A stretch of 64,000 nucleotides of DNA from Oscillospiraceae bacterium (GTDB taxonomy: Bacteria; Bacillota; Clostridia; Oscillospirales; Ruminococcaceae), in assembly GCA_009777635.1 (NCBI GenBank), contig WRLK01000003.1, positions 1 through 64,000 of the forward strand, read 5' to 3'. The notes under the pieces are model-generated. The model was not told the origin of the DNA and did not search any database. It saw only the letters and a program-made list of their open reading frames with translations. Made by a program: the position numbers and the translations under genes. Numbering within the stretch: position 1 is the first letter of the stretch; every line of letters begins with the position of its first letter. Positions 1-8,528 of the stretch are shown here, in pieces.

Positions 1-130
1 GCCGCTTTAGCGGCGGCCTGTGATAGCAATGCGGTTGGCAGAACCTTCAATGCCTCTTGAGAGGCTTGCCTGTAATATGCCCTTTTAGGGCTGGTGCATA
101 CCACCAGTTTAACTGGTGGTTTTGATTCAT
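1..130. other. Hairpin cluster, possible end of an IS200/IS605-type element or a structured RNA
   Basis: Four short perfect hairpins follow one another: GCCGC/GCGGC (1-14), GCCTC/GAGGC (52-65), GCCCT/AGGGC (79-91) and ACCACCAG/CTGGTGGT (100-120). The last is followed by TTTTGATT. Serial stem-loops with a terminal strong hairpin and a TTGAT-like boundary resemble the right end of IS200/IS605-family elements, but no transposase is present and the window begins here. It could equally be the 3' part of an unclassified ncRNA or a terminator of an upstream gene. Confidence 0.35.
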
Positions 131-187
131 TGCAAACATGCTTGAACATAAAAAGCTTAAACCAAACAGATAATATAAGATGTTTGA

Positions 188-290
188 TATATTCGAATCA
201 ATATACTGCTTTTATTATATAGATAACGCTTATCGTTTTTGCTGAATATATACAATTCAAACAAATTATTTCTTTATAATTATCGATAAT
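188..290. promoter_or_regulatory. AT-rich upstream region with three palindromes
   Basis: The stretch from about 130 to 310 has no gene and is very AT-rich. It holds ATTCGAAT (191-198, within the 11-mer TATATTCGAAT), GATAA-CGC-TTATC (222-234) and ATTATCGATAAT (279-290). The last lies about 20 bp upstream of the -35 box and is a plausible operator for the GntR regulator encoded in the operon. Binding is inferred, not shown. Confidence 0.3.
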
Positions 291-310
291 AACATATTTA
301 TGCGAAATTG

Positions 311-339
311 TTGCCAAAAATTAAATTTAGACTTATAAT
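311..339 (+). promoter_or_regulatory. Sigma-A-type promoter of the first sugar operon
   Basis: TTGCCA at 311-316 and TATAAT at 334-339 are separated by exactly 17 bp. It lies about 55 bp before the first start codon and is the only good promoter seen before the five-gene operon. Confidence 0.75.
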
Positions 340-398
340 CATAATATAAAAGATGTTTAACACACTCAGTGGGTTGAAATGGGAAAGGATTCGTCACG

Positions 399-1406
399 AT
401 GGGTAAAAGGGGTTTCAAAAAAGCATTCGTTACTATTGATTATAAGGGATGGTATTGGCACGAAATAGAAAAGGCATTGCAGCCCGCTGCGATTATCCGT
501 TGCGACGCCAATGATGATGCCGCGATTGCCAATCATATTAAAGACGCCGAGGTGGCTATTTTAGCCGGAGACCTCTCAAAAACAATATTAACGGAAGGAA
601 AAAATCTAAAATGGGTACACTGCAACCACGCCGGAATTAATAACTCCGCTCGTCCGGAAGTATTTGACCGGGGTATTATCCTGACAAGCTCGGCCGGCCG
701 TTCCGGCCCAGTTTTAGCCGAGCATACCTTTTATCTGACGCTTTCCTTAATTTACAACTCTAGATTGGTCGAAGATTTGCAGCGTAAGCACGAGTGGCGT
801 AATATTTATGATGATAGCCGCGGCCTATATGGTAAAACCATGGGCATTATCGGCTTAGGCTACACCGGAAAGGAGATCGCCTTGCGCGCTAAAGCTTTCG
901 GTATGAGAGTATTGGCCTATGACCGTGCCTTTTCGGAAGCGCCCGCAAATGTTGACCAGGCATACGAATCTTCAAAAGGTGACACCGTAGAGGAATTGCT
1001 AAGAGAAAGTGATGTTGTTGTCCTTGCCGTCCGTCTATCTGATGAAACCTACCATATGATAAATAAAGAGACCCTAAGTCTTATGAAAGGCACCGCTTTA
1101 CTGATTAATATGGCAAGAGGTTCGATTGTTGATGAAGCCGCTTTGGCTGCCGCTTTAAAGAATAAGGTCATCGCCGGAGCAGGCAGCGATGTATTTGAGA
1201 CCGAGCCTCTTCAAACGGAAAGCCCGCTATGGGACTTGCCGAATATGATTATCACGCCGCACTGCACGCCGGAAATGCCTGATATGCCGGCAAACTGCGT
1301 AAAGATCATTTGTGAAAACATCCGCCGCTTCCGCGAAGGGGAAGTTCTGATAAACGCGGTCGGAAAAGAAGATGTTTATACTAGTACCCTGACCAGACAA
1401 GAATAA
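399..1406 (+). CDS. D-isomer-specific 2-hydroxyacid dehydrogenase
   Basis: This is an NAD(P)-dependent dehydrogenase expected to interconvert a 2-oxoacid and a D-2-hydroxyacid in the cytosol. The Rossmann motif GLGYTGKEI is near residues 152-160. The family catalytic triad is visible as Arg240 (NMARG), the acidic pair around Glu267-Glu269 (DVFETEPL) and His288 (TPHCT). The 335-residue length is normal. The ATG follows GGGAAAGGA. It is the first gene of the operon and shares it with a 3-hydroxyacid dehydrogenase-type enzyme and a mannosidase, so an acid-sugar derivative is the likely substrate. The exact substrate cannot be told. Confidence 0.88.
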   Translation: MGKRGFKKAFVTIDYKGWYWHEIEKALQPAAIIRCDANDDAAIANHIKDAEVAILAGDLSKTILTEGKNLKWVHCNHAGINNSARPEVFDRGIILTSSAGRSGPVLAEHTFYLTLSLIYNSRLVEDLQRKHEWRNIYDDSRGLYGKTMGIIGLGYTGKEIALRAKAFGMRVLAYDRAFSEAPANVDQAYESSKGDTVEELLRESDVVVLAVRLSDETYHMINKETLSLMKGTALLINMARGSIVDEAALAAALKNKVIAGAGSDVFETEPLQTESPLWDLPNMIITPHCTPEMPDMPANCVKIICENIRRFREGEVLINAVGKEDVYTSTLTRQE

Positions 1407-1447
1407 CCATAAACCTGAAAATTATGAAGGAAAGAGGCTGTTATGAA

Positions 1448-2335
1448 TTGAATATAGGATTTATCGGGCTTGGAATCATGGGCAAACCCATGGCTAAAAA
1501 TCTAATAAAGGCAGGCCACAAGCTAACTGTTTTCGATATTGTGCAGGAAAATGTGGATGCCTTAAAGGCAGAGGGCGCTGCCGCTGCCGCTTCTCCAAAA
1601 GAAGTTGCGGAACAAAATAATCTGATCATCACCATGCTTCCCAACAGCCCGCATGTAAAGGCGGTTATTTTAGGAGAAAACGGTGTTATCGAAGGCGCCG
1701 CTAAAGGCGCCACAATCATAGATATGAGTTCTATCGCGCCATTAGCCAGTCAGGAAATCGCTAAGGCTTGTGCCAAAAAAGGAGTAAAAATGCTGGACGC
1801 TCCTGTATCCGGCGGCGAACCGAAAGCGATTGACGGAACACTATCCATCATGGTCGGAGGAGATGAAGAGAATTTTAATGAGGTAAAAGGCGTTCTTGCC
1901 GCAATGGGCGCCAGTGTGGTTTTATGCGGCGCCATCGGAGCCGGCAATACAACCAAATTAGCAAATCAAGTCATCGTTGCTTTGAATATTGCCGCGGTTT
2001 CCGAGGCTTTCATGTTGAGTACCAGGGCCGGCGTAGATCCAATAAAGGTTTTTCATGCAATTAAAGGCGGGCTTGCCGGTTCCACGGTTATGAACGCGAA
2101 AATCCCCTTGATTATCGAAGGTAACTTTAAACCGGGCTTTAAGGTTGATTTGCACATGAAAGACTTGGCCAATGCCCTTGAGACAGGTCATGAAGTCGGT
2201 GCGCCCCTGCCCTTGACGGCTCAAGCTATGGAGATGCTGCAATATTTGCATTCTCACGGAGCCGGTCAGGATGACCATTGCGCTATCGCTAAATATTATG
2301 AAGCTCTTGCCGGTAGAGAGATCCGTTCCATTTAA
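1448..2335 (+). CDS. 2-hydroxy-3-oxopropionate (tartronate semialdehyde) reductase family protein
   Basis: It belongs to the beta-hydroxyacid dehydrogenase family (GarR/GlxR/MmsB type), which reduces tartronate semialdehyde to glycerate or handles similar 3-hydroxyacids. Numbered from the TTG start, it shows GLGIMG at residues 7-12, the substrate motif DAPVSGG at 118-123, and the catalytic lysine K170 in GNTTKLANQ. I place the start at TTG 1448 because AAGGAAAGAGG (1427-1437) sits about 10 bp before it. The upstream in-frame ATG at 1424 would put that site inside the gene. The product is then 295 residues, typical of the family. Which of several family substrates it uses is inference. Confidence 0.85.
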   Translation: MNIGFIGLGIMGKPMAKNLIKAGHKLTVFDIVQENVDALKAEGAAAAASPKEVAEQNNLIITMLPNSPHVKAVILGENGVIEGAAKGATIIDMSSIAPLASQEIAKACAKKGVKMLDAPVSGGEPKAIDGTLSIMVGGDEENFNEVKGVLAAMGASVVLCGAIGAGNTTKLANQVIVALNIAAVSEAFMLSTRAGVDPIKVFHAIKGGLAGSTVMNAKIPLIIEGNFKPGFKVDLHMKDLANALETGHEVGAPLPLTAQAMEMLQYLHSHGAGQDDHCAIAKYYEALAGREIRSI

Positions 2336-2352
2336 ATTTTTTGGAGATGCTG

Positions 2353-4872
2353 ATGAATACATTTGACATTCAAACTCTTTCTACCGGTTGGAAGGTAGCC
2401 GAATATCCGGCCGGGCTTTCGGATCATACCGCGCCTGTATCTGCCGGGCTGTCTTTTATTGAGGCGTCCGTTCCCGGAGCGGTTCATTACGATTTAATTG
2501 CGGCAAATATGTTAGAGAACCCCTACCGGAGTACCCGGACAGCATTTGCGGCTGCATGGGTTGCCAAAAGCGACTGGCTCTATCAAAATACTTTTGATCT
2601 TGACGAAGAAGCTTTATCGGCCCGCCGCTATTTTCTGAGGATAAACGGCATTGATACCTTTGGCGAGGTGTGGCTAAACGGCGCTAAGATAGGGAATACG
2701 CAAAATAACTATCGGCATTATGAATTTCCCATTGACGCAGATGTCTTGAAAGCAAGGGATAATTTGCTGGAAATCCGGGTGAAGGCCCACCATCGCATGG
2801 TAAAGGACAAACTGGAGGCGGCAAAGTGTCTGGGACATGGCGACGAGGCAATCGAGGGGCTCATGGGCAAATCCCTGATTAGAAGATACCAGCGCAGCTT
2901 TTTTACCACTAGCAGCCTATTAAACATCGGCGCCGGCGTGTTGGGTATCGGTATCAATCGTCCCGTAGAGCTGGCATATTATAGCGCGGCCCGGATTACT
3001 GATTGGACTTTCAGGACATTGGCGATAAAAAATAACCGGGCAGATTGTGAAATCCTGATTGACGCCGAAGGCGGGGACAGCGTGGTGGAAGCTGTCATTA
3101 CCAATCCCCGGACAGGCAAAATGGTATTTACCGGTAAGGGCAACGTAAAGGGTGGCAGGCTTACCTTTAACGCAACAATTGATCATCCCGAATTGTGGTG
3201 GCCCTCCGGATACGGCAGCCCGTTTTTATATCAATTGCAGCTCAACCTGATTCATAACAGTATTTGCGTTCATCAAATCGACAAGCTCATTGGGATTAAA
3301 ACGACCGAGCTGGTTGACAAGCTGCCAAACGGGCGGGAAACTTTTTATATCCGGGTCAATGGAAAACGGATATATATACGGGGGCAAAATACCATTCCTT
3401 TAGATTACATTAAGGTATACGGCTCCGAAGAAGAGGAAGGCCGGTTCTTCCGCCTGCTGGAAAACTCAGGAACCAATCTTATCCGGGTTTGGGGCGGCGG
3501 TATGCCGGCCGGCGAGCGTTTCTATGATGCCTGTGACCGCATGGGGATCATGCTTTGGGCGGAAGGGTTTTTGCATAGCAACGTTTATCCCGATTATGAT
3601 GCTGATTTTGTGAAAGAGTACGGGCTTGAATGTACAGAAATGCTGACCCGGGTAAGAAGGCACGCCTCACTTTGTTTGATTTGCGGCGGCAATGAGCAGA
3701 TTGAGGGCTGGGAGGAATACGGCTGGCAAGGTCACATTGAACGTTTTTACGGTGAAATGCTGTTTTCCGAGGTTATGCATGGAATCGCCGGTTCGCTTTG
3801 CCCGGAAATTCCCTATATTTTAAACTCACCTCACGGCGGAGACGACTGTATCTCCCCGGTCAGCGGCGATACCCATAATTGGGGAAGCTATTATAACGCC
3901 TTTAAAGACCCGTTGCTGGTATCCGAAACCTGCTGGTCTCAAGAAACCTATTCCCGCCCGGAAACCTTGGAAAAATACATGGATATGAATGTTGATGATT
4001 ACCAGGGCAAAGGTTGGTTTGACCGATGGACTGAAGAGACCTCGCGAACCAGAATCGGCCGACTGGCCTTTAGCAATTGGCACCATGACGACAACCCCAG
4101 CCTGCGCCGTTATTTGCATACCCTGGAACTGGAACAGGCCCGCGCCGATTATAACGCCTTGCGTTTATTTAGGCTAAGAAGCCCTTCCAACAGCGGAATT
4201 ATTTATTGGTCTTTCAATAAAGGCGGCCCCCTTTTCCAGTTTGGCTGTGTTGATTACGGCGGCTATCCGTTGATGAGCTATTATGTCGTCAGCAAGCTTT
4301 ATCGGGATGTCGCGGCCGGATTGTTTCGGGACGGCGGGGAAATTTATATTGCTGTTTCCAACGAAAGCGGCCAAACCTTTATCGGCAGCGCCGAGTTGCT
4401 GCACTATAATGAAGACGGCAACGTCAGCAGTAATCTGATTGATGTAACCATACATGACGGGCAAAGTAAAAAGGTCTATGCAAACGAGGATATTTATCCG
4501 GCTGTTGCGGACAGGACAAAGGAAGCGCTCTTCCTGCGCCTGCGTGATAAAGACCAAAACATCGTTTACGAAGATATTTTGCTGCTGTGTCCGTTTTCTG
4601 AATATATTCAAAAGCCTTCTCAAATCACTTGCACCCTTACCAGGATTCATGCCGAAAGATTTGAGCTTTCCCTGGAAACAGACTGCATAATACGGCAAGT
4701 GGAATTAGAATCAAATCAAAAGATTTTGTGTTCGGAAAATTATTTTCCAATGGCGCCGGAAGCACCCAAAAGAATCATGATTGAAATTTTGGAATATACA
4801 AATAAGAATACGCCGCAGTTGGAGATAAAAATATTAGGATTGGATCATCCCATAAATATTATTCTTGCGTAA
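2353..4872 (+). CDS. Glycoside hydrolase family 2 protein, beta-mannosidase type
   Basis: This is a large (839-residue) GH2 enzyme with an N-terminal jelly-roll domain, an immunoglobulin-like domain and a TIM barrel. It resembles beta-mannosidases, which release mannose from non-reducing ends. The acid/base glutamate is Glu448 in CGGNEQ. The probable nucleophile is Glu525 in VSETCW, which differs from the SEFG often seen. No signal peptide is visible, so it should be cytoplasmic and act on imported oligosaccharides. The ATG at 2353 follows GGAG with a 6-bp gap; upstream in-frame TTG (2341) and ATG (2347) codons are less well placed. Substrate specificity within GH2 is not certain. Confidence 0.83.
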   Translation: MNTFDIQTLSTGWKVAEYPAGLSDHTAPVSAGLSFIEASVPGAVHYDLIAANMLENPYRSTRTAFAAAWVAKSDWLYQNTFDLDEEALSARRYFLRINGIDTFGEVWLNGAKIGNTQNNYRHYEFPIDADVLKARDNLLEIRVKAHHRMVKDKLEAAKCLGHGDEAIEGLMGKSLIRRYQRSFFTTSSLLNIGAGVLGIGINRPVELAYYSAARITDWTFRTLAIKNNRADCEILIDAEGGDSVVEAVITNPRTGKMVFTGKGNVKGGRLTFNATIDHPELWWPSGYGSPFLYQLQLNLIHNSICVHQIDKLIGIKTTELVDKLPNGRETFYIRVNGKRIYIRGQNTIPLDYIKVYGSEEEEGRFFRLLENSGTNLIRVWGGGMPAGERFYDACDRMGIMLWAEGFLHSNVYPDYDADFVKEYGLECTEMLTRVRRHASLCLICGGNEQIEGWEEYGWQGHIERFYGEMLFSEVMHGIAGSLCPEIPYILNSPHGGDDCISPVSGDTHNWGSYYNAFKDPLLVSETCWSQETYSRPETLEKYMDMNVDDYQGKGWFDRWTEETSRTRIGRLAFSNWHHDDNPSLRRYLHTLELEQARADYNALRLFRLRSPSNSGIIYWSFNKGGPLFQFGCVDYGGYPLMSYYVVSKLYRDVAAGLFRDGGEIYIAVSNESGQTFIGSAELLHYNEDGNVSSNLIDVTIHDGQSKKVYANEDIYPAVADRTKEALFLRLRDKDQNIVYEDILLLCPFSEYIQKPSQITCTLTRIHAERFELSLETDCIIRQVELESNQKILCSENYFPMAPEAPKRIMIEILEYTNKNTPQLEIKILGLDHPINIILA

Positions 4873-4924
4873 ATACCGCTTAGTAATTGCCAAATTGAAT
4901 TTGTTAGGAAAAGGAGTTTGTAAA

Positions 4925-5656
4925 ATGCAAAGACCCTTTGCTTTTAAACCCGTCAGGATAAAAACCAAATTATCCCGCTTAGTCCTTGAAAATATTAGAG
5001 ACGCCTTGATTGACGGATCGTTGAAACCGGGGGATAAACTGCCGTCAATGACCGTTTTGGCCGAACAGATGGGAGTGGGAATATCCTCCATCCGCGAGGC
5101 TGTAAAAACGTTGGAGGGGTTAGGGGTTTTGGAAACCCGGCAGGGGGATGGCACCGTTGTCAGCGGCAGGCTGAACGAAAGCGCCTTCAATGCCCTGTCT
5201 TTACAATTGATTGTTCTGCCCCGTTCGCCAGAAGAATTGACCGGGTTTAGAGAAATGTATGAGTCGGCTTACACGCATCTGGCTATGGATAATTACACCC
5301 CAGCAGATTTGGCCATTTTGGAGGAAATTGTTGTATCCCAGGAGGAAAAATCAAAAAAAACCGATTTTAATGCTAACGACGAACGGACTTTTCATTTGGC
5401 GGTATTGGAATGTACGCATAATTGTTATGTTATTCATGTCGGTCATGCTTTAATCGACCTCTTCTTGTCCACGCTGCCGACAAGCGGCCGGATTCTTAGC
5501 CCCGTAAGCATCGCCGGAGATCACAGAGCCATCCTGGAAGCTTTCCGCAAGAAAGATAGAGAGGCTTTAAACTCGGTCTTGAAAAAGAGTTTTTCCGGTT
5601 GGGAGCAGCGGCTTCACGGGCTGGATTATGTGGAGCCCAACAACATCATCTTATAA
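4925..5656 (+). CDS. GntR-family transcriptional regulator, FadR/FCD subfamily
   Basis: It has an N-terminal winged helix-turn-helix (about residues 10-75, with the SSIREAVKTLEGLGVLETRQGDGT signature split across the wing) and an all-helical FCD ligand-binding domain with metal-binding histidines. FCD regulators usually sense carboxylic or acid-sugar metabolites and repress the operon that degrades them. The ATG at 4925 is preceded by AAAAGGAG; an upstream TTG gives an extension without a good site. It lies inside the operon it probably controls. The palindromes upstream of position 311 and in the promoter of the convergent operon are candidate operators. Confidence 0.87.
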   Translation: MQRPFAFKPVRIKTKLSRLVLENIRDALIDGSLKPGDKLPSMTVLAEQMGVGISSIREAVKTLEGLGVLETRQGDGTVVSGRLNESAFNALSLQLIVLPRSPEELTGFREMYESAYTHLAMDNYTPADLAILEEIVVSQEEKSKKTDFNANDERTFHLAVLECTHNCYVIHVGHALIDLFLSTLPTSGRILSPVSIAGDHRAILEAFRKKDREALNSVLKKSFSGWEQRLHGLDYVEPNNIIL

Positions 5657-5726
5657 ATCCACGGTTCAACCTCGTACAGGCAGCCCCTAATCACGCATAA
5701 GGCAAATAAATAAGGAGTAAAAATAT

Positions 5727-6629
5727 ATGAACAGCCCAATCCAAAAATATTTTCAGATTGGCACAATCCAATGGATGTCCCATCCCCCGGCAAGCTACGG
5801 ACTTTTAGATTCCATCAAAACCTTAGCGGCGGACGAATACTTCTCCGCCATTGAAATTTGCACCATAAAGGATGATGAAACACGGGCTAAGGTCAAAAAA
5901 ATGTTAGAGCAATCCCATATGAAGGTTTGCTACGGTGCGCAGCCGATTCTTCTGGGGCGGCAATTAAACCCTAACGCTATTGATGAAACCGGCCGTCAAG
6001 AAGCTGAGGCGGCATTAATCGGCGCCGTTGACGAGGCGGAGTATTTAGGCGCACAAGGCATCGCCTTTCTGGCTGGGAAATGGGAAAAGGATACCAAAGA
6101 ACAGGCTTATGCCAATCTGCTTAAAACAACCCGGGCCGTTTGCGATTATGCCGCAGCCAAAGGAATGTTTGTGGAGCTGGAAGTCTTTGATTTTGACATG
6201 GATAAAGCTGCGCTTATCGGGCCGTCGCCCTATGCCGCGGCGTTTGCCGCAGACGTGAGGACCACTCATAGTAATTTTGGCCTCATAGTGGATTTATCAC
6301 ACTTCCCGACGACATATGAAACCTCGCGGTTTGTGGTTCAGACCCTGCGTCCGTACATCACCCATTTTCACATTGGTAATGCCGTTGTAAAAAAAGGTTA
6401 TGAGGCATACGGCGATCAGCACCCCCGTTTCGGATTCCCCGGCAGTGCAAACGACACAGGCGAATTAGCCGACTTCTTTACCGTTTTAAAAGAAGAAGGC
6501 TTCTTCGACAAAAACAATCCTTATGTGTTGTCGTTTGAAGTTAAGCCTTGGGGGGATGAATATGGCGATATTATCATAGCAAACACAAAAAGAGTGATCA
6601 ATCGGGCTTGGGCTTTGGTTGAAGATTAG
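5727..6629 (+). CDS. Sugar phosphate isomerase/epimerase-like TIM-barrel protein
   Basis: This 300-residue protein belongs to the xylose isomerase-like TIM-barrel (AP endonuclease 2) superfamily. Acidic and histidine metal ligands are visible in ELEVFDFDMD, VDLSHFP, HFHIGN and FEVKPWGDEY. Members isomerise or epimerise ketoses and hydroxypyruvate-like intermediates. It has AAGGAG before the ATG and is the last gene of the operon, followed by two hairpins. The specific reaction is unknown; company with a tartronate-semialdehyde-type reductase suggests an acid-sugar step. Confidence 0.8.
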   Translation: MNSPIQKYFQIGTIQWMSHPPASYGLLDSIKTLAADEYFSAIEICTIKDDETRAKVKKMLEQSHMKVCYGAQPILLGRQLNPNAIDETGRQEAEAALIGAVDEAEYLGAQGIAFLAGKWEKDTKEQAYANLLKTTRAVCDYAAAKGMFVELEVFDFDMDKAALIGPSPYAAAFAADVRTTHSNFGLIVDLSHFPTTYETSRFVVQTLRPYITHFHIGNAVVKKGYEAYGDQHPRFGFPGSANDTGELADFFTVLKEEGFFDKNNPYVLSFEVKPWGDEYGDIIIANTKRVINRAWALVED

Positions 6630-6641
6630 TGCCCTGACCAG

Positions 6642-6725
6642 CCGCCTCTTCCAAAGGCGGTTTATCTGCTCGCTTGCAAAAGACCTTCCGCATACATCAA
6701 TTGTGTAATGCGGAAAGTCTTTTTT
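6642..6725. terminator. Convergent transcription terminator pair
   Basis: A small hairpin CCGCCT/AGGCGG (6642-6660) is followed by a longer one. In the second, AGACCTTCCGCAT (6681-6693) pairs with ATGCGGAAAGTCT (6708-6720) with one mismatch and runs into six T residues. It separates the convergent + and - sugar operons and can serve the + strand best. On the - strand the T run is shorter. Confidence 0.75.
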
Positions 6726-6759
6726 CGTTGCGTAAGCGTCCGTCAAAAAAGCTTACGTT

Positions 6760-7473
6760 TTATATATCATTATTTTTCTTTACCGTGTCGTCAAGTTCCC
6801 AGTTCAGCTTTTCATAAAGATTTTTACGGGCGTCTTTATCTGAATTCAGAATATTTCCTGCGTATTTGGCTACTTCTCCGGCAACCTTTCGCGGAACAAC
6901 AATCACCCCGTCTCCGTCGGCTACGATTATATCACCGGGATTTACGGTCACGCCGCCAATCGCAACCGGCACATCCTTTTGGTCAAATTGAATCTTGCAC
7001 TGAACCATTGACTGAGAAACAAAGTGGGACCATACCGGGATTTTTTGCATAATTACTTCGTCGGTATCACGTATGCCCGAACCGTTTATAACAAAGCCGC
7101 GGGCGCCTTTTAACAACGCTCCCAAGGTGTTCTCAGAGCCCATTAACCCAACATTCACACCGCTTACGTCAATAGCGACAAAATCACCTTCTTCAATGTC
7201 ATCCATCCAAGGATATGTACAAACATTGTTGTAATACCAGCCTTGCCATTCCGTGTAGGCGTCCCCTTTTTCCTCCGGATATGGCCCTTCAAAGGGCAGA
7301 TAGCGTACTGTGCGGGCTATTCCTGCCGCGCGGGTACGATATAAAGGCCGCATATCCTTATCCATCGTGCCGAAATTATGGTATCCAATCCAGTCTAATC
7401 CGTCCCTAATATCAGCCACGCGAAAATCCTTATAAAGTTCTAACAGTTTTTTGTTTTCTTTCTTATCAAACAT
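6760..7473 (-). CDS. RraA-family protein (HMG/CHA aldolase-like)
   Basis: The 237-residue protein belongs to the RraA / 4-hydroxy-4-methyl-2-oxoglutarate aldolase superfamily. The ligand signature GSENTLGALLKGA and the Arg-Asp pair in NGSGIRDTDE, which bind pyruvate/oxaloacetate and divalent metal, are present. The C-terminal part has VNPGDIIVADGDGVIVVP. RraA proteins of metabolic operons act as retro-aldolases or decarboxylases on oxo-acids rather than as RNase E inhibitors. It is the last gene of the ABC transporter/GH42 operon. AAAGGAGAAAAAAG precedes the ATG. The substrate is not known. Confidence 0.82.
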   Translation of the reverse strand: MFDKKENKKLLELYKDFRVADIRDGLDWIGYHNFGTMDKDMRPLYRTRAAGIARTVRYLPFEGPYPEEKGDAYTEWQGWYYNNVCTYPWMDDIEEGDFVAIDVSGVNVGLMGSENTLGALLKGARGFVINGSGIRDTDEVIMQKIPVWSHFVSQSMVQCKIQFDQKDVPVAIGGVTVNPGDIIVADGDGVIVVPRKVAGEVAKYAGNILNSDKDARKNLYEKLNWELDDTVKKNNDI

Positions 7474-7558
7474 CTTTTTTCTCCTTTTTTTAAATTATGC
7501 CGGTTGTGTAAATGACGAAATTCACCAAAAATACGTGTCATTAGCTTTAGAACATGCC

Positions 7559-8515
7559 CTAAATTGTCTCTGTGAATAGTTCATCAAGCTCCGCCAATAT
7601 ATCCGCCGGTAATTTGACGCCGGACGCTTTTACATTTTCTTCTATCTGCTTGGGGCTTGAAGCGCCAATTAACGCGCTGGAAACGATTTCCTTGCGCAAT
7701 ACCCACGCAAGTGCCAGTTGAGCTGTGGTAATCCCCAAGCCGTCGGCCATTTCGATTAGCTTTAATACCTTGTCAATGGTTTCTTGCCTGAAGTAACGTT
7801 TAATATGCATATTGATTTTATCATTGGTAATACGGCTGCCTGTGGGAAAGTCGTGAATGCTGCGGTACTTTCCGGATAAAACGCCCTGGGCTATGGGCTG
7901 GAACACCACCTGGCCGATGCCGTATGCTTCAGATGTTGCAAAAACATCATTTTCTACGATGCGGTTAAGCAGGCTGTATTGTGGTTGGTTTACTACGATT
8001 CTATCCAGCAAATAATGATCGGCAATACGGATTGCTTTTTCAATTTGAGCCGACGTCCACTCGCTTACGCCCACATACATAATTTTGCCCTGGCGCATCA
8101 GGTCGTCTAACGCACGCAAGCTTTCTTCCAAGGGTGTTTCCGTATCAAAACGATGGCAATAATAAATATCCAGATAATCGGTATTCAGGCGCTTCAAGCT
8201 GCCCTCAGCCTGTTCCATGATATGCTTTCTGGACAAACCTCTGTCATTGGGCTTATCCCCCATAGGAAAAAACACTTTTGTGGCTAACACGTAGGAGCTT
8301 CTATCATATTTTGCCAACGCTTCGCCTAAAACCTGTTCAGCCACACCAAAGTCATAAACATTTGCTGAATCGAAGAAATTAACCCCCAACTCGTAAGCCT
8401 TATCAATCGTTTTAAATGCTGTTTCTTTTTCCACTACGCTGCCGTAGCTGAAGTAGCTTCCTAAGCTTATCTCACTAACCTTAACGCCGGCGCGTCCGAG
8501 TTTTCTGTATTTCAC
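7559..8515 (-). CDS. Aldo/keto reductase
   Basis: It is a cytosolic NADP(H)-dependent oxidoreductase of the aldo/keto reductase fold, close to the Kv-beta/YghZ branch. The catalytic tetrad positions are visible: Asp in FFDSANVYDFG with Tyr nearby, Lys in LATKVFF and His in YYCHRFD. The C-terminal ALIGASSPKQIEENV is the cofactor-binding signature. The 318-residue length is normal. The start is a GTG after AAAGGAG. It lies between the GH42 gene and the RraA gene, so it probably oxidises or reduces a sugar released by the glycosidase. Confidence 0.87.
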   Translation of the reverse strand: MKYRKLGRAGVKVSEISLGSYFSYGSVVEKETAFKTIDKAYELGVNFFDSANVYDFGVAEQVLGEALAKYDRSSYVLATKVFFPMGDKPNDRGLSRKHIMEQAEGSLKRLNTDYLDIYYCHRFDTETPLEESLRALDDLMRQGKIMYVGVSEWTSAQIEKAIRIADHYLLDRIVVNQPQYSLLNRIVENDVFATSEAYGIGQVVFQPIAQGVLSGKYRSIHDFPTGSRITNDKINMHIKRYFRQETIDKVLKLIEMADGLGITTAQLALAWVLRKEIVSSALIGASSPKQIEENVKASGVKLPADILAELDELFTETI

Positions 8516-8528
8516 GACTGTCTCCTTT

